Positions 25,286 to 35,060 are shown, counted from the first letter of the stretch. The stretch is DNA of 48,887 bases from Bacteriovoracaceae bacterium (GCA_947377285.1 CANCFT010000026.1:1-48887), one strand, 5' to 3'. Translations and numbers: made by a program. Notes: generated from the letters alone by a model not told the origin.

Positions 25286-25874
25286 TTCTTTATTGACCGT
25301 TTGTTTGTTCACTTTTGCTTTTTGCTCAAGTGTTTTTGCCGAAGGATTTATGCAAGTTGCAAACGTCTCTAAGATAAATGGAACGGCATATTTTAATAAA
25401 GAAAAAATAGCAGTTGGCGCAGAAGTCACGGAAGGCATGGATATTAATATTCCCAAAAAAGGAGATTATGTCGAAGTAAAATTCCAAAATGGTCACCTCG
25501 TTCGATTGACGGGAGCAAAAGTCAAAGTTGAAACACTTAACCCAAAAAATACAATATTTAATTTACTCAAAGGTAAAATTTTTTCAGCAATTAAACCATT
25601 AACTAAAGATGAAACATTCCAGGTGAAGACAAAGCGCGTTTCATTCGGAGTACGCGGAACTAAATTCATGGTAGAAGAATCTAAAAAGAACTCTTATCTT
25701 TGTGTCTGTGAAGGAATTGTCGCAGCAAAATCAAGTGCTGGTGAAGTTGATGTCAACAAAGATGAAGACCTAACAATTCATAGTCTAAAAGAAGCACCTA
25801 AAGCGAGCCTTGCGACTAAAAACATGATGAGTATGACTAATCAAGTTTTTATGGATATGGGATTTACAAAATAA
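25275..25874 (+). CDS. Exported FecR-domain protein
   Basis: This encodes 199 residues. A signal peptide (LLTVCLFTFAFCSSVFA) leads into the FecR fold: VGAEVTEGMDI, VEVKFQNGHLVRLTGAKVKVE, LLKGKIFSAIKP and the signature TKRVSFGVRGTKFMVEE. FecR domains in periplasmic scaffold proteins often occur with no sigma factor, and no fecI-like gene is adjacent. AGGGGAGAG precedes the ATG by a few bases and the gene overlaps the preceding Cys-rich gene by 11 bp, so they are probably expressed together. It ends next to the convergent aspA gene (1 bp gap). Confidence 0.85.
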   Translation: MKFNSLLTVCLFTFAFCSSVFAEGFMQVANVSKINGTAYFNKEKIAVGAEVTEGMDINIPKKGDYVEVKFQNGHLVRLTGAKVKVETLNPKNTIFNLLKGKIFSAIKPLTKDETFQVKTKRVSFGVRGTKFMVEESKKNSYLCVCEGIVAAKSSAGEVDVNKDEDLTIHSLKEAPKASLATKNMMSMTNQVFMDMGFTK

Positions 25875-25875
25875 T

Positions 25876-27306
25876 TTAAGAAAACTTTTTTCCAATATAT
25901 TTTGGATTGAGCATATTTTCTTTAGAAAATATTTCGTTGAGTTGCCCTTGAGTGACAAAGCCTTTTTGAAGGGCAACTTCCGAGACACTTAATCCTGACT
26001 TTGCACAAATTTTACCAATTTGGTCACAGATTTCATGTCCCAACAATGGATCGAGATAAGTAACAATCGCAATACTATTCATTACATTGGCCAAACAAAT
26101 TTCTGGATTGGCCGTGATGCCATCGATACATTTTGATTGAAGAGTTAATGCAGAATTTTTAAGAAGTAATATTGATTCAAAAAGAGATGAGGCAATAACT
26201 GGTTCCATGACATTGAGTTGGAGCTGGCCTGCTTCTGAAGCCATCGTTATGGTTAAGTCGTTTCCGATTATTTTAAAACAAACTTGATTAACGACTTCTG
26301 GGATAACGGGATTAACCTTAGCAGGCATAATACTCGATCCTGCTTGGAGTTCCGGAAGATTTATTTCTTTAAGGCCTGCTCGGGGTCCCGAAGAAAGTAA
26401 GCGTAGGTCATTGCAAATTTTTGAGAGTTTAACTGCAGTTCGTTTAAGTGCTCCAGAGATCATTACGTAAGCACCACAATCCGATGTAGCTTCAATTAAA
26501 TCTTCTGATAATGTAAAATCATATCCTGTTATTTCACAAAGCTTTTGTACGGCCAAGGGGGCATATTCAACAGGAGCATTAATTCCAGTTCCAATAGCTG
26601 TAGCACCTAGATTAATTTCAAGAATTAAATTTTTCATACTAGTGAGCAATTTAATATCTTCTTTTATTAATGTTGCATAGGCATTGAACTCTTGACCGAG
26701 CGACATTGGAACAGCATCTTGAAGTTGGGTTCTCCCCATCTTTATTACACTTTTAAACTCTACTCCTTTTTTTTGGAATGATTCCGCAAGTATTTGTAGT
26801 GCTAATAAAAGTTCTAAAAGATGATTGTAGAGAGCTACACGAAATGCTGTTGGATAGGCATCATTGGTTGATTGGCATTTATTAACATGGTCGTTGGGGT
26901 GAATGATATTATAATTTCCTTTTGATTCTCCTAAAAGTTCAAGGGCTAAATTGGCAATGACTTCATTGGCGTTCATATTCACGGAAGTCCCAGCTCCACC
27001 TTGAAAAATATCGGTAGGAAACTGGTCGAGGCATCTATTTTTTAAAAGTATTTCATCACAAGCGCGGACAATAACTGCAGCAATATCTTTGTCGATAGTT
27101 CCAATTTCACCATTGGCCAGTGCACTTGCTTTTTTAGTTGTAGCGAGTGCTTTTACCATAAGTTTGTTGTCACTAATTTTAGAGTGAGAGATTTTAAAAT
27201 TTTCCATGGCCCGCAAAGTATGAATTCCGTAATAAGCATCATTAGGTATGCTTTTTTGACCTAATAGATCGTGCTCTACACGGTAAGTTTTTAATTGTTC
27301 TTTCAT
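25876..27306 (-). CDS. aspA: Aspartate ammonia-lyase (aspartase)
   Basis: This encodes 476 residues, normal for aspartase. The fumarase/aspartase signature [12 protein letters not shown] contains the catalytic serine. The other class motifs [10 protein letters not shown] and [10 protein letters not shown] are present. It makes fumarate and ammonia from L-aspartate. The initial sequence [20 protein letters not shown] is typical of AspA rather than FumC. Near gdhA, suggesting amino-acid catabolism, consistent with a predator that feeds on protein-derived amino acids. Confidence 0.93.
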   Translation of the reverse strand: MKEQLKTYRVEHDLLGQKSIPNDAYYGIHTLRAMENFKISHSKISDNKLMVKALATTKKASALANGEIGTIDKDIAAVIVRACDEILLKNRCLDQFPTDIFQGGAGTSVNMNANEVIANLALELLGESKGNYNIIHPNDHVNKCQSTNDAYPTAFRVALYNHLLELLLALQILAESFQKKGVEFKSVIKMGRTQLQDAVPMSLGQEFNAYATLIKEDIKLLTSMKNLILEINLGATAIGTGINAPVEYAPLAVQKLCEITGYDFTLSEDLIEATSDCGAYVMISGALKRTAVKLSKICNDLRLLSSGPRAGLKEINLPELQAGSSIMPAKVNPVIPEVVNQVCFKIIGNDLTITMASEAGQLQLNVMEPVIASSLFESILLLKNSALTLQSKCIDGITANPEICLANVMNSIAIVTYLDPLLGHEICDQIGKICAKSGLSVSEVALQKGFVTQGQLNEIFSKENMLNPKYIGKKFS

Positions 27307-27455
27307 GGGCCTGCTCCAGGTATCAGTTGCTCAAAAATATATTGTCCTATTGTCAGAAATTGCACTCAAGGGAGCAAGTATTATTTGGAATTGAAGTACT
27401 TGTGTTCATATATTTCATAAGATCTTGCTTACTTGGAGAGAAGTAGGAGTCAATA

Positions 27456-27971
27456 ATGAACATGCGTACAAAAAGTCTTTATCCATTTGCAGGGCAATAT
27501 TGCGCTGTCGATATTTTTGGTTATTCTTCTAACGGAATTCCAGGAATTGAAATAGTGGGAGTTGGTCGTCACGCCAGATCAATGAAAGAAAAATTTATTT
27601 ATTTATCGCGTGAAAAAAAATTAAAATTTCCTCTTAAACGATTTGTACTTTGTGTTGAAGGAGATGTTGAAGGAAAAAAATTTAAAGATGAAGAGTATCG
27701 ATTTTTAGAACTACCGTTACTTATGATGCTTTGGAGTTTAACGGGGCACCTCCCTCTTCAGGCCCTAGAGGATTGTTTTGCCTCGGGCAAAATTTCAATT
27801 GAAGGAGAAGTAACAACTTTACCACTAACAGATCATGAACAAATGTCATTGATTGATCTCTTCAAACTCACTGAAGACCAGTCTCTTAAAGTTATCGCTC
27901 CAGATAATACACCTGTTTATGAAGAGTATTATCACCTCTCATACGAAGGATTGATGCAATCGATGAACTAG
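27456..27971 (+). CDS. Stand-alone ComM/YifB N-terminal (ChlI-type) domain
   Basis: This encodes 171 residues. The fragment NGIPGIEIVGVGRHARSMKEK, then LKFPLKRFVLCVEGDVEGKKF, the LPLLMMLWSL region and GKISIEGEVTTLPL follow the N-terminal domain of ComM/YifB (VDISNGLPGFTIVGL..., PADLRKEG, ...LGELSLDG). The AAA+ ATPase and C-terminal parts of ComM are absent, with no sign of a downstream frame carrying them. AGGAG six bases upstream of ATG supports a genuine start. Its role cannot be assigned: ComM acts in branch migration of transformed DNA, and this domain alone may be a partner or a repurposed fold. Confidence 0.66.
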   Translation: MNMRTKSLYPFAGQYCAVDIFGYSSNGIPGIEIVGVGRHARSMKEKFIYLSREKKLKFPLKRFVLCVEGDVEGKKFKDEEYRFLELPLLMMLWSLTGHLPLQALEDCFASGKISIEGEVTTLPLTDHEQMSLIDLFKLTEDQSLKVIAPDNTPVYEEYYHLSYEGLMQSMN

Positions 27972-28049
27972 TTTGAAAGTAATTAAGTCGGTTATTATGA
28001 ATAAGTTTGCCCAATTCATTTATTGAGCGTTGTCCCGTAAAATAGAAGA

Positions 28050-29144
28050 ATGAGTTGGCTTTTATGTATATTAACATTCATTTTTTCATTTAAAGCAGGG
28101 GCCATAACTTTTGAAGATGAAATATACCCTGAGCTCGCTACAAGTGGACGGGCATTGGCGATGGGTAATGCTTTCATTGCTAAAGTTGATGATGCTTCGG
28201 CCGTTTTTTACAATCCTGCAGGGCTCGGAACCGTTCGCTACCCTCATATTCATCTTTCAAATTTTTCATTTGAAACTAATAAAAGCACAATCAACGCTGT
28301 TACTGGTGGAGCTTTTACCAATGTGTTTTCGAATTTCTCTAAACCCATGTCATTAGAAGGTTTGCGTTCACTCATGTCTGGGCATATTGGCGATATTGCC
28401 CATTCTCGCATGCATGCTCTTCCAAATTTCACCATGAGATATTTTAGTGCAGGTTATTTAATAGCCAAAAGGTCACGTGCAGTTGTGACAAGTTTGACTT
28501 CATCAAGTGGTTTTGAATATGCAGACCGACTTGATATGGGTCCTTATGCGGCCTTTAACTTTTCATTGTTCGGTGGAATTTTTAAAGCTGGTGCTTCGGC
28601 CATTTTATTAACGAGGAAAGAAGTTATTGGAACAGCTGATCCCAATGCAACAATTACAGTGGGAAGTAATACATACTCAAAAGGTACAACTGTTGATGTC
28701 ACAGGTGGAGTAAAGTTAACTTTGCCTATAACTTTTTTACCAACATTTGCGATGAATATTCACAATGCACTAGATAAATCATTTTCAGCTAGTGGAGCAG
28801 GTGCTCCAACTCAAATTAAAAAGAGCATGGATATTGGTTTTTCTGTCACACCTCAAATCGGAACGGGTTCAAGAATTCATTTTGAAATTAATTATAAAGA
28901 TTTAACTTCTCAATATTCAGGTGTTTCAACTACTAGAAAAATTCTTATTGGTACAGAATTGGATTTTTCTCGTGTTTTCTTTTTTCGCTTAGGATACGGA
29001 GATGGTTTTGGATCTGCAGGTCTTGGGATAAAATCAAGAAAATTAGAATTTGACCTGACAACTTACGCTGTAGACACAACTTCATCGGCATGGCGAGGAC
29101 ATGAGGACAGAAGATTTGTCATGTCAATGTCCTCAGGTTTTTAA
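28050..29144 (+). CDS. PorV/FadL-like outer-membrane protein
   Basis: This encodes 364 residues. After a signal peptide (CILTFIFSFKAGA) the mature start shows the family motif SGRALAMGNAFIAKVDDASAVFYNPAGL, typical of FadL/PorV/UPF0164-type barrels, followed by barrel-like strands (DMGPYAAFNFSLFGG, GTELDFSRVFFFRLGYGDGFGSAG) and a terminal SSGF. Likely a 14-stranded outer-membrane channel or secretion shuttle. It ends 7 bp before the convergent pfkA stop. Confidence 0.75.
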   Translation: MSWLLCILTFIFSFKAGAITFEDEIYPELATSGRALAMGNAFIAKVDDASAVFYNPAGLGTVRYPHIHLSNFSFETNKSTINAVTGGAFTNVFSNFSKPMSLEGLRSLMSGHIGDIAHSRMHALPNFTMRYFSAGYLIAKRSRAVVTSLTSSSGFEYADRLDMGPYAAFNFSLFGGIFKAGASAILLTRKEVIGTADPNATITVGSNTYSKGTTVDVTGGVKLTLPITFLPTFAMNIHNALDKSFSASGAGAPTQIKKSMDIGFSVTPQIGTGSRIHFEINYKDLTSQYSGVSTTRKILIGTELDFSRVFFFRLGYGDGFGSAGLGIKSRKLEFDLTTYAVDTTSSAWRGHEDRRFVMSMSSGF

Positions 29145-29151
29145 AAATAAA

Positions 29152-30126
29152 TTAAATTGAAAGTGTCGTCAGTAGTTCAAGATCACTCACATCAAATTCG
29201 TTCTTTTTTCGCAAGCAATTTTTTAAAGGTGCTAAAGCTACTTTTCCATTTACAAAAACTGTTGCAGTCGCTTTTTCATCAGCGAGAAGTGCTTTAATGG
29301 CCATCTGGCCCATTTGAGAAGCAATATATCGGTCAGTGGGGGTTGGATTTCCTCCTCGCTGAATATGCCCTAAAATACAAACATGCGCTTGGAGATTAAA
29401 TTTGTCTTTAAGGTTTTTTTGAATAGTATGGGCGACTCCTTCAACTTCACCTTCGGCCGCGATGATAATTGAAGATGTTTTTCCTCTTTTAATCCCTCGG
29501 TCAATATCATTGACAATTTTTTCATAATCAATTGAAGAAGTTGGAAGAATAACATTTTCAGCACCTGTACCAATACCAACTTTTAGAGCTATGGCAGGAG
29601 ATCGTCTTCCCATAACTTCAACAATAAAAGTTCTTGCATGTGAATTTGCAGTGTCACGGATTTTATCAACTGCATCTACTGCGTTTTGAACAGCAGTATC
29701 AAAACCTATCGTATAGTCTGTGCCATCAATATCATTATCTATGGTACCGGGAATTCCAACTACGGAAATTTGGTGTTCTTCGTGAAGTTTCATGGCCCCG
29801 TTAAATGACCCATCTCCACCTATAACAATGAGAGCATCTATTTTTTTTCTCTTTAAAAGATTGGCCGCCTCTTTTCTTCCTTCTTCAGTCATGAACTCTG
29901 GACACCGTGAGGTTTGTAAAATCGTTCCACCATGTTGAAGAATATTTCCCACTGAAGAAACTTGAAGTTCACGGATATTTCCTTCTAAAAGTCCGGCATA
30001 TCCTTTTTGGATTCCATAAACTTCAAACCCAGAACCAATTCCGATACGAACAACTGCGCGAATAGCACAATTCATTCCGGGACTATCTCCACCACTACAT
30101 AAGACTGCTATTCGTTTTCCATTCAT
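29152..30126 (-). CDS. pfkA: 6-phosphofructokinase (ATP-type)
   Basis: This encodes 324 residues. Motifs are SGGDSPGMN, IGGDGSFNGA and PGTIDNDIDGTDYTIGF with the catalytic Asp in TIDND. Gly at the GGDGS and PGTI positions favours ATP rather than pyrophosphate as donor. EVMGR completes the site. It phosphorylates fructose-6-phosphate. Third gene of the minus-strand unit after rlmB-like and gpmI, 8 bp downstream. Confidence 0.96.
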   Translation of the reverse strand: MNGKRIAVLCSGGDSPGMNCAIRAVVRIGIGSGFEVYGIQKGYAGLLEGNIRELQVSSVGNILQHGGTILQTSRCPEFMTEEGRKEAANLLKRKKIDALIVIGGDGSFNGAMKLHEEHQISVVGIPGTIDNDIDGTDYTIGFDTAVQNAVDAVDKIRDTANSHARTFIVEVMGRRSPAIALKVGIGTGAENVILPTSSIDYEKIVNDIDRGIKRGKTSSIIIAAEGEVEGVAHTIQKNLKDKFNLQAHVCILGHIQRGGNPTPTDRYIASQMGQMAIKALLADEKATATVFVNGKVALAPLKNCLRKKNEFDVSDLELLTTLSI

Positions 30127-30134
30127 AATTATTC

Positions 30135-31667
30135 CTATTTAAAAATACTAATTCCTTCAAAGTTTGGTGCTTGTGGAATTCCCATAATATTTAATACTGT
30201 TGGTGCAACATCTCTTAGAGCATTATCCTTTTTAGCTAATTCAAGTGTTTCATCTTTTAAACTTGGGTCGAACACTACAAAGGGGACCGGTGCTTCAGTG
30301 TGTGACGTATGCATATCACCATTATCGTAAACCATTTGGTCAGAGTTACCATGATCTGCGGTAACTATCATGGTTACGTGTTCTCGTTTACAACTTTCCA
30401 TTAATTTACCAACACAAACATCGAGAGCTTCAATGGCCTTGACTGCCGCTTCAAAATTTCCTGTGTGGCCAACCATGTCTGAGTTGGCAAAATTGACGAC
30501 AAAAAATTGTATTGTTTGATCAGCGAGAGCAGTTACTAATCTTTCCAAAACGAGGTAGGCACTCATTTCTGGTTTGAGATCATAAGTTGCAATTTCACGG
30601 TTTGAAGGAATAAGGACTTGTTCTTCATTTTTAAAAGGTGTTTTTTCGCCACCGTTAAAAAAATATGTCACATGAGCATATTTTTCTGTTTCGGCAATTT
30701 TAAATTGCTTTAATCCTAAATCAGACAAGTACGCGCAGAGAGTGCCTTGAACTTTTTCTTTATCAAAGAGTATTGGAAGACTTACTTCTTCTTGTACATA
30801 GGGAGTCATACAAAGAAAATATCCAGGAATAATTGTTCTTTTAAATTCATGAAATTTTGGGTCAGCTAAAGCAAGAGTGATTTCAATAGCGCGATCTGGT
30901 CGATAATTAAAAAAGAAGATTGCATCATCAGCTTTAATGGCAGCATTTGAATCAAAAAGTACAGGAGCTATAAATTCATCATAGCGACCAACTGAGTATT
31001 CATTTTTTAAATATTCTGCAGGAGACATATTCGTTTTTTCGCCGAGGCCGGTGATGCATTCATAACATTCTTTAATTTTATTCCAACGACGATCGCGGTC
31101 CATTCCAATTGAACGACCTTGCATGGAAGAGAAATTTATTTCTTTGTGTTTGAGTATATCTTCCACGTATGAAATTCCTGAATCACGTGCCGTATCTCTT
31201 CCGTCCATAAAGGCATGAAGATAAAGTTTAATACCTTCGTTCGATAATATTTGGACCAGTTCTTTTAAATGATTGATGTGAGAGTGCACTCCACCATCAG
31301 ATAAAAGTCCCATTAAATGAATTCGGTTAGAATGAGCTTTAGCATACGAGATAAGATTTTGAAGTTCTGGCATTTCTTTAAGCGTGTGATTAGTAATTGC
31401 TTCATTGATTCTCACTAAATCTTGTCGCACTGATTTTCCAGCACCAAGATTCATATGGCCTACTTCTGAGTTACCAGAAACACCTTTAGGAAGGCCAACT
31501 AATAATCCACCTGCTTCAATAGTGGTCAACGGGTAATGCTGAAAAAGAATATCAATATTAGGTTTTTTGGCATGGAGAATCGCATTCTTGTTGTCCTTAG
31601 GATTTATCCCGTAACCATCAAGAATACAAAGCAGTACTCTTTTATTTAAACCGTGGAGTGATTTCAT
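30135..31667 (-). CDS. gpmI: 2,3-bisphosphoglycerate-independent phosphoglycerate mutase
   Basis: This encodes 510 residues, the usual length. The alkaline-phosphatase-type site is visible: metal-binding DGYGINP, nucleophile Ser in GNSEVGHMNLGAG, FMDGRDTARDSG, NFANSDMVGHTG, TADHGNSD and MHTSHTEAPVPF. It interconverts 3- and 2-phosphoglycerate with Mn ions. Start ATG lies inside the rlmB-like gene (26-bp overlap), so translation is probably coupled. Confidence 0.97.
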   Translation of the reverse strand: MKSLHGLNKRVLLCILDGYGINPKDNKNAILHAKKPNIDILFQHYPLTTIEAGGLLVGLPKGVSGNSEVGHMNLGAGKSVRQDLVRINEAITNHTLKEMPELQNLISYAKAHSNRIHLMGLLSDGGVHSHINHLKELVQILSNEGIKLYLHAFMDGRDTARDSGISYVEDILKHKEINFSSMQGRSIGMDRDRRWNKIKECYECITGLGEKTNMSPAEYLKNEYSVGRYDEFIAPVLFDSNAAIKADDAIFFFNYRPDRAIEITLALADPKFHEFKRTIIPGYFLCMTPYVQEEVSLPILFDKEKVQGTLCAYLSDLGLKQFKIAETEKYAHVTYFFNGGEKTPFKNEEQVLIPSNREIATYDLKPEMSAYLVLERLVTALADQTIQFFVVNFANSDMVGHTGNFEAAVKAIEALDVCVGKLMESCKREHVTMIVTADHGNSDQMVYDNGDMHTSHTEAPVPFVVFDPSLKDETLELAKKDNALRDVAPTVLNIMGIPQAPNFEGISIFK

Positions 31668-32409
31668 GTATTTTCACCTTTTGATAATAATCAGAGAGGA
31701 TAACACCCGCTGCAACTGAGACGTTGAGACTTTCAACTGAGTCTGTGCCCGGAATTTTGATAATTTCTCCCAAAGAAAGAGTCTCTTTGGAAATTCCTTC
31801 AGCTTCTTCACCGAAGACGATGACAACTTTATCGGCCCACTTCAATTCATATAAACTTTTTTTCGCGTGAGATGAAGTTGTAATAATTTGGAATCCATTT
31901 TTCTTTAGAAGAGCGATCGCTTTTTTAAAATCAGGAGCCGCAAAAACATCGACATACTCTGATCCACCTTCCGACGTTCTTATGGCCGCTGCTGTATTGG
32001 CCGCTTTAACTTCTGGGACGAGAATTGCATTCACACCAAAATGAGCCGCACTTCTTAAGATGGCACCAATATTATGTGGATTAGAAACATTTTCAAGCGC
32101 AATCAATAAAGAACGAGTCGGCTTTTTTAAGAGATAAGTTTCAAGAGTTAAAACAAATTCTTTTTTAACCAACATGCAAACATCTTCATGATGAGTAGCT
32201 TTAGTCATTTGTTCTAATTCTTCTCGAGTGACGATATGATAGGCTTTTTTATTTTGAGCACAGTATTTAGTGATATGTGAAAAAGTCTTCAATTTTTCTT
32301 TAGTCAAAAAAAGTTGGATAATATCTTCAGGCCGTTTTTTAAAAAGGGCCAAACAGGCATTTTCACCATAGATTTTTGTTTCAGATTCTCGATTAAACTT
32401 TTTACTCAT
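31642..32409 (-). CDS. SpoU/TrmH-family RNA 2'-O-methyltransferase (RlmB-like)
   Basis: This encodes 255 residues. An N-terminal RNA-binding extension (YGENACLALFKKRPEDI) leads to the SpoU knotted fold: motif 1 VSNPHNIGAILRSA, motif 2 IVFGEEAEGIS and motif 3 IPGTDSVESLNVSVAAGVIL. It methylates ribose 2'-OH of a G in 23S rRNA or tRNA; the exact target is not decided. Its 3' end overlaps gpmI by 26 bp. The ATG is only 31 bp from the divergent methyltransferase start at 32441. Confidence 0.88.
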   Translation of the reverse strand: MSKKFNRESETKIYGENACLALFKKRPEDIIQLFLTKEKLKTFSHITKYCAQNKKAYHIVTREELEQMTKATHHEDVCMLVKKEFVLTLETYLLKKPTRSLLIALENVSNPHNIGAILRSAAHFGVNAILVPEVKAANTAAAIRTSEGGSEYVDVFAAPDFKKAIALLKKNGFQIITTSSHAKKSLYELKWADKVVIVFGEEAEGISKETLSLGEIIKIPGTDSVESLNVSVAAGVILSDYYQKVKIHEITPRFK

Positions 32410-32440
32410 AATGACACCTATGGTATCAATTTTAACAAGT

Positions 32441-33370
32441 ATGGGTCAAAACAAATGTACGGGCTATTTAGCACCAGTCGATTTCGAATCGGATTTAAAA
32501 AAAGAGTTAACTCTTCTAGGCATTACTATACTTGAAACCCACGGACGTCTTGTACTCTGCGAAGGAGAGGCCCAAGATGTTGTATTTGCCCAAGACACTT
32601 GGCATGATGTGGAGAGTGTCGAATATAGCTCAATTGGCAATGCCGCTGAATTTTTGCGCGGACGAGCTAATCGTTGGAGCCATTATTCAATTAATAATCA
32701 CCGCAGAGCTGAACTTATACTTGAAAAAGTGCCTTCAGCGAAAATTAAACGCTATAATTTCCTAGATCCAATTCCCTCAACTCCAATAGGAGTTTTTTCA
32801 CTTCTCTCTGAATCAACTATGCTTGTTTCAAGCCGCACGAATTGCCCATTACCTTTTGGTGAAATTCATTTTAATGAAGACAAAATTAATCCACCTTCTA
32901 GGGCCTATTTAAAATTATGGGAACTCTTCACTCTTTATCAAATAATGCCTTCTGAAGGGATGCGTGCGATAGATGTTGGAAGTTGTCCTGGAGGTTGGAC
33001 TTGGGTTTTGCAGCAAGTAGGTTGTGAAGTTGTAAGTGTTGATAAAGCTCCCCTTGATCCGCGTATTGCGGCTTTGCCTCGAATTGAATTTAGGCAAGAA
33101 AGTGCTTTTGGTTTAAGGCCTCAGCATATTGGAAAGTTAGATTGGTTTTTCTCTGATATTATCTGCTATCCCGACAAACTTTTAGAACTTGTGACTCGAT
33201 TTAAAGACTCAGGTCTAGTCGATAATTTCGCTTGTACTATAAAATTTCAAGCACCAACTGATTTTGAAACGATGTTTAAATTAAAAGCCATTCCAGGATC
33301 AAGAATTGTTCATCTTTCTTGCAATAAACACGAAGTGACTTGGATTAATTTAAAGCAAAATAATCCATGA
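32441..33370 (+). CDS. RlmM-like 23S rRNA 2'-O-ribose methyltransferase
   Basis: About 309 residues. N-terminal CTGYLAPVDFESDLKKEL, then a central THUMP-like region and a FtsJ-type Rossmann domain: SAM motif AIDVGSCPGGWTWVLQ, VVSVDKAPLDPR, the catalytic-site Asp in WFFSDIICYP, FACTIKFQAP and ending HEVTWINL. This matches RlmM (C2498 2'-O-methyltransferase) in order. Start is uncertain: candidates at 32411, 32420 and 32441 all lack a ribosome site; 32441 fits the start of the conserved CTGYLAP region. Overlaps the next methyltransferase by 4 bp (ATGA). Confidence 0.82.
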   Translation: MGQNKCTGYLAPVDFESDLKKELTLLGITILETHGRLVLCEGEAQDVVFAQDTWHDVESVEYSSIGNAAEFLRGRANRWSHYSINNHRRAELILEKVPSAKIKRYNFLDPIPSTPIGVFSLLSESTMLVSSRTNCPLPFGEIHFNEDKINPPSRAYLKLWELFTLYQIMPSEGMRAIDVGSCPGGWTWVLQQVGCEVVSVDKAPLDPRIAALPRIEFRQESAFGLRPQHIGKLDWFFSDIICYPDKLLELVTRFKDSGLVDNFACTIKFQAPTDFETMFKLKAIPGSRIVHLSCNKHEVTWINLKQNNP

Positions 33371-34281
33371 ACGAACTTCTTTCAATAATCTCGCAAAACC
33401 TTTTAAAGACCAATGATAGTTCGAGACTGTTTCATGGACGTGGAAGAAAATGGCCAGGACTTGAGCATTTGGTGATTGATTTTTATTCGCCTGATCTTTT
33501 AATCACACTGTATAAAGAATCATCAAACGAATTTATCGACGAATTAGTTAATATTTTAAATGCCATTCCCAATCTTTCTTTTGAAAATATTTTACTGCAA
33601 AAAAGATATCTCTCTCGTCCAGAGCTCATCGCGATAAAAGGCTCTATTCCTAATATTGCTTTGGCAAAAGAGTGCGGATCAAAATTCCATTTAAAGTTTA
33701 CTGATATCCAAAATATTGGATTTTTTTTAGATATGGCCCTTGGTCGGCAAATGTTAGAGCGGATTTCAGAGAATAAAAAAGTCTTAAATCTTTTCTCTTA
33801 TACTTGCTCACTTTCAATCGCAGCATTAAAAGGAAAAGCGCAATCAGTAGTTAATGTTGATATGAGTAAAGCAGCCCTTTCGGTAGGTGAGAGTAATCAT
33901 CTTTTAAATAATATTGACTTGAGAAAAACCAAGTTTCTTCCCTATGATATTATGAAATCCTGGAATAATATCAAAAAGTATGGGCCTTATGATATCGTCG
34001 TGATTGATCCCCCAACTAATCAGGGGGATAGTTTTAAAGTCGAGCGCGATTATTATAAAATTGTTAAACGATTAAATGAGATGACTTCACCAGAAGCTAT
34101 AGTCATTGCCTGTTTAAATTCACCGTATTTAACCAGTCAATTTATAATTGACCTTTTTGGCGAACACTCACCAGAGATGATTTTTGAAGAAGTCATTTAT
34201 TCAGCATTTAGTTCGATGGAAACAAATCCGGAGGATGGTCTTAAAGTTTTGGTTTTTAAAAAAAAATTGTCTATGAAATAA
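33367..34281 (+). CDS. RlmK-like class I SAM-dependent methyltransferase
   Basis: This encodes 304 residues. SAM motif I NLFSYTCSLSIAALKGKA, motif II VVNVDMSKAALSVGESN, and the catalytic IDPPTNQGDSF are those of the RlmK/RlmI group (PF10672 type). It starts ATGA-coupled to the RlmM-like gene. In E. coli, RlmK is fused to RlmL in one protein; here the RlmL-like half is a separate gene at 41747-43117. It probably methylates a base of 23S rRNA; the target is inferred from family. Confidence 0.8.
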   Translation: MNELLSIISQNLLKTNDSSRLFHGRGRKWPGLEHLVIDFYSPDLLITLYKESSNEFIDELVNILNAIPNLSFENILLQKRYLSRPELIAIKGSIPNIALAKECGSKFHLKFTDIQNIGFFLDMALGRQMLERISENKKVLNLFSYTCSLSIAALKGKAQSVVNVDMSKAALSVGESNHLLNNIDLRKTKFLPYDIMKSWNNIKKYGPYDIVVIDPPTNQGDSFKVERDYYKIVKRLNEMTSPEAIVIACLNSPYLTSQFIIDLFGEHSPEMIFEEVIYSAFSSMETNPEDGLKVLVFKKKLSMK

Positions 34282-34301
34282 ATTACGAAAGTGGAAAATT
34301 G

Positions 34302-34988
34302 ATGAAAATGATAAAGTTAGTATTGATTGTTCTAAGTTTGTTGGTAACTTTCGCATATGCGAAAACAATACAAATTAATCCTTCTAGTCCAAGTTTTTTT
34401 GACATATTAGATATTCACACAACAAAAGACAGCATCGATAAAATGATGAAAGGAAACAAGGGTATTAAGTTATTAAAGGCAACTCCCAAAGCTTCTAGTG
34501 AAAGTGAAGGCGAGAGCAATAATCACTATAACAGCTTTTGTTTCGTCGGTACTGACGGATCAACGGTAACATTTACCTCAAACTACTCGTATTCTGGCGA
34601 TAAAATTTCTGAATATGTATTCGAAAGAAAAGTAAAAGATGCAGATAAATCTTGTACATTAGAAAAAAAGTTAGACGCCAAATTAAAAATTCCTGTTGGT
34701 CTGGCCCTCGGAATAAGTAAAAAAGAAGTTGAATTAATGTTTGGAAAAACCAAAGCTTCTGAACTCAAGATTAATTCTGTAGGAACTGAACAGGAGAGAA
34801 AGCTTTTTATTTACCATTTCGAAGATACTTTGCTGACAAAAGGTAGTCCTGGTGCACCTCCACCTCCCAATATCGATTCAGCAAAAGCGAAGCTTAAATT
34901 TTTTAACAGTCTAAATATTGGAATTAATTTTGATTCAAATAATGAAGTTGATGTAATTTATGTTAGTTTCTCAGCAGAACCTATTTGA
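34302..34988 (+). CDS. Exported protein of unknown function
   Basis: This encodes 228 residues with a signal peptide (LVLIVLSLLVTFAYA, cleavage near residue 20). It has two conserved Cys, a Thr-Val-Thr-Phe stretch and LGISKKEVELMFGK (Met/Leu-rich turn). Proline run GAPPPPNID separates two beta-rich halves. No recognised family. It follows the methyltransferase gene by 20 bp; ATG 34302 is preferred to an adjacent TTG. Confidence 0.55.
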   Translation: MKMIKLVLIVLSLLVTFAYAKTIQINPSSPSFFDILDIHTTKDSIDKMMKGNKGIKLLKATPKASSESEGESNNHYNSFCFVGTDGSTVTFTSNYSYSGDKISEYVFERKVKDADKSCTLEKKLDAKLKIPVGLALGISKKEVELMFGKTKASELKINSVGTEQERKLFIYHFEDTLLTKGSPGAPPPPNIDSAKAKLKFFNSLNIGINFDSNNEVDVIYVSFSAEPI

Positions 34989-35060
34989 GATTTTTATAGT
35001 CTAGGATCAAAAGATTTGAATATATCAATAAAAAATAAGCATTTAAAAATATATTATTAA

